Shown here: piece after piece, positions 58,709 to 64,000 of the stretch
How the letters are laid out: each line of letters starts with the position of its first letter
Position numbering within the stretch: the first letter of the stretch is position 1
Assembly: GCA_033725935.1 (NCBI GenBank)
Contig: MU867062.1
Location: 62,001 to 126,000, forward strand
Reading direction: 5' to 3'
DNA length: 64,000 nt
Source of the DNA: Cladorrhinum sp. PSN259
Taxonomy: Eukaryota > Ascomycota > Sordariomycetes > Sordariales > Podosporaceae
Program-made: the position numbers and the translations under genes
The notes under the pieces: model-generated
Seen by the model: only the letters and a program-made list of their open reading frames with translations
Told to the model about the DNA's origin: nothing
Database searches by the model: none

Positions 58709-60165
58709 TCAACCACTTCTTGGTAATGAGTTTGAACTGGTTGTTGGATCGTCCATCCTCACAGTCGTGCGAATCGATTTACCTCCAATAGTGCTCTCGT
58801 CGCCGCTGTACTCGCTCATATCGGCATTTTCATTCACGGCTCTAGCCGTCCACTGTCCAGCCATGTGCGATTTCCTCCCAGTCATGACGCGCAACTTCAC
58901 GTGGAAGGGCTCGACCCTGTTTGGGTCCTCGGCGATTATTCTTGTTTCCCTTGCCATTGTGTCGCAAAGCTGCCGTACATAATCTGCATCCATTCCCAAA
59001 TACTTGGTCAGTGGACGCAGACAGAATGCCTCGAGGCCTGTGACGAAGCAAAACAGCCACAGCTTGCCGTACCTGCTGTCCTCGCGCGACCCGATGCGCA
59101 TGTCGTATACCCTCTCATAGATGTCGACAAACCCTACGTCGAGCAGCATCTGACGGTTGAGATGGAATCCCGCCACTGGCCGTCCAACGACCTCCGCCGC
59201 CTCCCGTATTGCCGCCGTAAGGATGTGTGCTGGTGAGCCCTGCGGAAACATGCCTAGAAAGTTCCCGTCGGCAGTGAAATCCTCCCAGTCGATGACCTCG
59301 ATCCAACCGCCTGGTTTTATGCAATCGAAAGCTTGGCCGTAAATGAATGGCCAGTCAGAGAAGCATCCCTCCATGTTGCGAATATGTACAAGATCAACCG
59401 CGTTTTGTGGTCTGATCCATTCATCCTCTGCGTTTTCAATGTGGAATTCGACGTTGAAAGGAACCTGTTGGGTTGGTTGTATAGGCGCAATGTCTGTTCC
59501 GAATACTTCGGCCTCTGGGTACCTTTCCGCCATGCCAATTGCCCACTCGCCGATTCCCGTACCGATATCTAATATGTACTCGGGGTGGTCCAGGGGGACT
59601 GTCGTCAATTCAAGGTCAAACACCTTAAGGAACACCTGATGAAGCACATATTGTCGTGTCTGCTCGGTCTGGTCGACTGGCATGTAGTATTCGCCGCAGT
59701 ATTGACGGCCATGTTCAGTAACATAGTCAATGTCCTCGGCATAGAGCGTACGTGATGAGTCTCTGGAAGCATGTTAGGAGCAGGGCGCGTAGTAACTGGG
59801 GACATGGTGAGGTGATTGACATACATTGTAGCACCATCATGTCCGTTTTCACTGGAAGGAGTACCCTGATGGGATGACTGAGCCCCGGGATGAATGCTCG
59901 GGGCGTAGATTGACATTGAGTTTTGAATGTTCTTGTAGTATCTGGGGTCGTCTTCGTCGTCTTCGTCGATTTCCATGTACTCCTCCTCCTCGTACTCCTC
60001 GTCGCTATCCACCGCTGGTCCACCTGTTGCAAATTCCCGGGATTCGGTTGTGTTGGCGTGGTTGTTTAATATGCAACCCTTGTCGTTAACCTGTTGCGTA
60101 TTCGCGTCTTCCCACTGTTGTGTGACTTTTGCGCTGTCTGATCTAACTCCTTCGCATGAATTCAT
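58709..60165 (-). CDS. LaeA-like SAM-dependent methyltransferase
   Basis: This class I methyltransferase resembles LaeA, the velvet-complex regulator of secondary metabolism and development, and its LaeA-like (Llm) paralogues. Exon 1 is 60165-59825 and exon 2 is 59762-58709, giving 464 aa. The N-terminal ~110 residues are disordered with a strongly acidic block (SDEEYEEEEYMEIDEDDEDD). A family leader YAEDIDYVTEHGRQYCGEYY precedes the catalytic domain. SAM-binding motif I is ILDIGTGIGEWAIGMAERYP, followed by VFGTDIAPIQPT, the acidic NAEDEW motif, DLVHIRNMEGCFSDWP and CIKPGGWIEVIDWEDF. The C-terminal ~70 residues are extended and polar. The ATG at 60165 is the first in-frame ATG; the open frame upstream has only a TTG. 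Whether it is the LaeA orthologue or a paralogue cannot be settled here. Confidence 0.85.
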
Positions 60166-63100
60166 CTCTTCCTGTTCTGTCCAACGCCGTGAAACCCTTG
60201 AGTGATGATTTCCTGGTGTCGGCGTTCCCCCATTTAGAGCACAAATATGAGGTGCGGGTTGTTCCTCGAGGCGAATTGAGAAGGATCGCAAAGGAAGGGC
60301 GTTGTGCCGAAAAGTCTCGTGGTTGGGGATGGCACAAGGGTCCGGCTCGCGATCCAGTGCCTTTCAAATGGGAAGGCAATGCCAAAGCCGTGATCAGATC
60401 ACCTGCGCATTTAGCTGGGTAGATAGAAGACGGGAATGAGGTAGATTGTTTCAAAGGATTAGATGGGAACGAGGGGTATGCAAGCGAAGAGAAGGGCAAA
60501 AGATAGTGGTTCGGAGGCTTCCCTTTCCACAATTAATAGGTTCGGTAGAGGGACTGGGCGGCCCTTTTTAGTCTAACGACATCTGGAGAGAGCGCCAGCC
60601 CGGCGCCGGCGAGGTACATACCCTGGACACGCTGCTTTGTCCGCAAATGTTCCCCACAAACCAGGTACCGTTTTGACGCTAGCCCGGGCTTCCCTGCAAG
60701 TTTTTTTTTGGGGAATGGGGTGGATTTCAGTGGGCGGGACAGGCAAACGACGGGACGAACGGCTCTTGGTTGCGTTGCCAGATGAAATTGTCTTTTTATT
60801 TTCCTGGTCTTGTCTGAGACTCTTGTTATCATGGGACTTTGGTCAAAAGGCACACACCATCAGGTCCGCCCCCCCCAAGGCGTGCCCCCTCCATCCCACC
60901 TGATTGGGAAATGCTCATAAGCGTCCCGGGATGGAATAGCGCCGTTTGGGTGGGATGCAGAGAGATGCAGACATGCGCGGTAACGCATCCGCGGGTTCCT
61001 GTCAGGGAGCCAACCGAAAGAGCCAACAGACGAGCGAGCACATCTTGCGCACGAGCCACGGACTCTCTTCACCATTCAGACAGGGCTGCCCTGTGTCTTC
61101 CTGGGGGCAGTGGGCACTTCCGAAATCCGTCGGGAGTTGAAGCAGGACTAAATCACTCATCCTCATCAGCCTCATCAGCAACACTCAGTGCTGATCTCAT
61201 CTTTCTGAACAAAGCTGTTCGGGGGACACGGCGCAGCGCGGTAAAGTGCCCAGCTGCGGCTAGACATTTAGCTCAACTCAGCTCCTGGGAAAGCCACCTG
61301 TTCGGTAGAAGTGGGGTAAAAGGTCCTGCTGGGAGCCTTCTTCTGCCTTGTCTTCATCACATTTTTCAGAGTTTCTGTCAAAAAGGTCCAGACCGCTCTC
61401 AAAACATGTCATAGCCAGTCATCCAATATATCAACCCCAGACCATCGGGTCAGCGAATCATCGTGATGTGATCATGCAGAATACTCCTCGAATATTAAGT
61501 CGTCCCAAGTTGATTGTTTGTTGGTACCCGAACATGATCCGAACCGGGAAACCCAGCCAGAGGGTCGGTCGTTGAGTTGGAACGAACTCCAACCAGCTCG
61601 CGCTCCGTGCAACTGCTTTGCGTGCCTGGTCCCGACAGTGCGGGAAGTTCCAGGTTCCTCTTTCCAAGAGCTCCACCTCACATGTCGACCAGTCCTTCTG
61701 CCCTCATATCAATCAATCAAATCTCCTCACAACTCCGTGACCTTGCCCAAAACCGTCAGTGATCGACAAAGTAAAGTCACTTTTTGCACTTGGTTTCTTT
61801 GCTTTTCAATTTCACCGTCGTATTCATCGGGTACGGGATGACGAGCAAAGATGTGCAAGAGAACCCTTCGCGCATCATAAAAATGTTCCCACTTCTTTCA
61901 GTGGGCTTATCTTCTGTAACCGACGCAACGGGAACACGGGAAAGGGCTCCGTGTCCAGTGTGTCAGTGAAAATCTACCGTACCAATTGCACGCCCCCAGA
62001 ACCGAGCACCTGGGGGCCGGTAAACTCTTTTTTTGTGTTTCTTCCTTCTTATTCTGGTTGTCGGTAACCAACTGGGAGCTGACACGCAACAACCAAAACC
62101 AACGACAAAGACCTGCATTTCAGGATCCTCTGTTCACTTTATCAGTCCGCAACTTCCAGAAACCCTTGCCATGTGGTGATGATGCAAGTTTGCTCACCAT
62201 TTTTTTGTTTCTCTTCGATTTGTGTGACGTCCTCTCAGGGGCACAGATCGAGCCGTCGACACAAATACACACCGCAATCAGAGCAGTGTATCAGTAAACA
62301 ATGAGATTGTGAGTATGTGAATTCACTCTACTCGTGCCTCTTTTGCTTTGTACGGCTCACATTACCACAACACAAGGCTATCTGCCGAAAAAAAGGGCTT
62401 AGTTTTGCTTTGCCACAATTATCCTCGCCCATTTTTTCCCCCTCTCATACGCCGCTTCAAAATTTCAAAGCGACAATTAAGTTATAATGTCTACCTCCTA
62501 AATTCACAACCTGAAAGTACGGTATGTATGCCGGAATCAAGTCCGAGACCCTGAAAAGAAATCGACCCCCTTTTTTCACGCAGTACACTACACTACATAC
62601 GGCCCCTAGGCTTGTTTCCGCGCCTTTTTTTTCTTTTCTCTCTTTCAAGTACACCAAGTAAGGTATCCACAATTGCCATGCAATTGCCATGCCAATGCCA
62701 TGCCGCGTAGCCATGCGAAGTGTTATCGGTACGAAGTAGTGTGCCCCGAGCCGACGGATGGGGATATCGATAGCGCTGTCGTTCGTGCGTGCGTGCGTAA
62801 GGAAAACCATTCCAGTGGAGCGCGTGTCCCTCGGTTGCTTGTGGAAGGTGGTGACATGTCAAGACAAGCATAAACACCGTGACGCTGGGCAACCACACGC
62901 CGGAATCCAGGCCGGTCCAACAGCCACAGGTGAACTGTAAACCTGCGCGTGCACGGGCTTTTATTAATAAACCCCTCCTACCAGTGGCACCATGGCACTT
63001 TGCCAGAAGCGAGGGGGACTGAGTCTTTTTTTCTGGTTGCTTTTCCCTCACTGCTTAGGGAGGAGTCTCGACCTTTCTTCTGTTTAGTAGCCATCCGACG

Positions 63101-63538
63101 TTTGAGCGAAATGTGGTTATGTAAGCATTGTGCGTGCTGAGAGGTGTTGGCGGAAGTGTTGCTAGAGAGTCAGCATCGGACCGAGGTGGATCGAGGTCCA
63201 AACAAGCTATTTTTCTTTCACAAATGGCGGCTAACGAGATAGGTAGGTAAACCGATGGGCAGCTTGTACATAGGTGTGTAAGGAATAAAATCTAGGCAAA
63301 TTCTAACCTCTATGAAATGCGACCAACTATGTTGGCCGCAACCACTTTCTAACCCAGCGCTCCTGCCCTTGAAAACCAAGAAACGTGGCTTCATTCCAAC
63401 CAAGCCCCAATCAGGACCTCCATGATTACCCAATCAAACCCCGAATATATCAACGAGGGGGGTATCATAGCCGTCTTTTCTGCAGCCATATCCTTCTATA
63501 CCTGCTTGCTCATCATTTTGGCTCGTATCAAGTATCTT
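60166..63538. other. Large intergenic region upstream of the LaeA-like gene
   Basis: 3.4 kb without a supported protein gene. Several open frames occur but they start with TTG or GTG, overlap on both strands and match nothing I know. It contains an 11-bp triplicate at 62671-62703 and pyrimidine runs near 62625. It should hold the LaeA-like promoter and the 3' flank of the dehydratase gene. Confidence 0.55.
62671..62703. repeat. 11-bp tandem triplicate
   Basis: AATTGCCATGC occurs at 62671-62681 and 62682-62692, then a one-base-diverged copy CAATGCCATGC at 62693-62703. Non-coding. Confidence 0.9.
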
Positions 63539-64000
63539 TCACTGCGCATTGGCTCCATCTTTCTGAGGATGATCTGATACGGGCTCATGATCACTCATCA
63601 CCTCAGTACCGGTAACCACCGGGAATGGGCTGAGCACCTTGCCAATATCGCCCCACCACTCCTCTCCAAACCGGCGGTACCACTCTACTGTAATGCGCAA
63701 GCCCTCAGCAAAACTGGTCTTCTGGTCCCAGCCGAGTTGGCGAAGCTTGTTGCCGTCGACAGCGTACCGGTGATCATTGAAGGGCCTATCGTGTGTGTAC
63801 TTAACCCACTTGCTGAACTCCTCAGGTGTATCTTGGGGGATGCCAAATTGCTTCAGAAGCTTGCCGCAGAGGTCGAAATTGCTGATCTCGTCATAAGATC
63901 CAACGTTGTAAACCTGGCCAAGCTGACCTTTGTGAAGAATTGTGTCGAAGGCGTCTGCCGCGTCACCGGCGAAGAGGTAGCGCCGAGTTGGGGTACCGTC
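63539..64000 (-). CDS. NDP-glucose 4,6-dehydratase, C-terminal part (cut by window edge)
   Basis: This is the 3' end of a short-chain dehydrogenase/reductase family sugar-nucleotide dehydratase, probably the UDP-(or dTDP-)glucose 4,6-dehydratase that starts fungal rhamnose synthesis. 153 residues are visible, reading in frame from base 64000 to a TGA at 63541-63539. Recognisable segments are TPTRRYLFAGDAADAF (domain end), GQVYNVGSYDEISNFDLC, VKYTHDRPFNDHRYAVDGNKLRQLGW and TSFAEGLRITVEWYRR, the typical C-terminal block of this family. The catalytic Tyr-x3-Lys and NAD-binding Gly-rich loop lie beyond the window. Substrate nucleotide cannot be decided from this part. The C-terminus after WWGDIGKVLS is a short polar tail. 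Confidence 0.85.
   Translation of the reverse strand, partial: DGTPTRRYLFAGDAADAFDTILHKGQLGQVYNVGSYDEISNFDLCGKLLKQFGIPQDTPEEFSKWVKYTHDRPFNDHRYAVDGNKLRQLGWDQKTSFAEGLRITVEWYRRFGEEWWGDIGKVLSPFPVVTGTEVMSDHEPVSDHPQKDGANAQ

Noticed and set aside
60839..61414. 191-codon open frame in the region upstream of the LaeA-like gene
   Set aside because: It begins with TTG, has mixed low-quality composition, and frames on the other strand are open too. No recognisable domain.
1..64000. Search for mobile elements, CRISPR-like arrays, long terminal repeats, rRNA or a clustered accessory system
   Set aside because: No transposase or reverse transcriptase motifs, no long direct or inverted repeats, no spaced repeat arrays and no rRNA were seen. 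The genes are dispersed housekeeping and regulatory loci.

Overview
The window is nuclear DNA of a filamentous ascomycete (Pezizomycotina; Sordariomycetes or Leotiomycetes look likely, but this is not proven here). Genes are split by many short introns (about 50-140 nt) with GTAAGT/GTATGT-like donors, CTAAC-like branch sites and CAG/TAG acceptors. Gene content is typical of the group: HapE/HAP5, BimD/Pds5, Mei2-like, Snx41, Rco1 and LaeA-like proteins. One intronless tRNA-Gly(GCC) is present. I rebuilt all gene models by hand from splice signals, reading frame and family similarity. Exon joins keep phase, and most lengths fit their families.

Layout. 0.5-12.5 kb: SNX41 sorting nexin (+), mitochondrial Trp-tRNA synthetase (-), mitoribosomal protein uS10m/RSM10 (-), CCAAT-binding factor subunit HAP5/HapE (+), exocyst SEC15 (-). 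14-25.5 kb: Mei2-like RNA-binding protein (+), SUN-like ER/nuclear-envelope protein SLP1 (-), D-xylulokinase (+), FUN14-family mitochondrial membrane protein (+). 25.5-35 kb: Xaa-Pro aminopeptidase P (-), Kap122/importin-13-like karyopherin (+), a Ser/Thr-rich probable GPI-anchored protein (-). 35.8-46.6 kb: cohesin regulator PDS5 (+), SWI/SNF subunit SNF5 (-), EBP1/PA2G4-like protein (+). 48-52.6 kb: Rpd3S subunit RCO1-like double-PHD protein (+). 54.3 kb: tRNA-Gly. 55-60 kb: vacuolar sorting protein VPS18 (-) and a LaeA-like methyltransferase (-). 63.5-64 kb: 3' end of a sugar-nucleotide 4,6-dehydratase (-), cut by the window edge.

The genes are independent housekeeping and regulatory loci. 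I see no metabolic cluster. Several touch common processes: chromatin and transcription (HapE, Snf5, Rco1, Pds5, LaeA-like) and membrane traffic (Snx41, Sec15, Vps18). I found no transposon, virus-like sequence, CRISPR array or other obvious accessory system, and I do not claim a new one. The most interesting observations are gene-structure details. HapE has tandem in-frame splice acceptors, one of which opens a 118-residue C-terminal extension. Mei2 has an 18-nt microexon inside its signature RRM. SNF5 ends in a zinc-finger-like motif. The FUN14 and aminopeptidase P stop codons lie 4 bp apart, tail to tail. The D-xylulokinase promoter carries an XlnR-type site, and HapE has CCAAT boxes upstream of its own gene.
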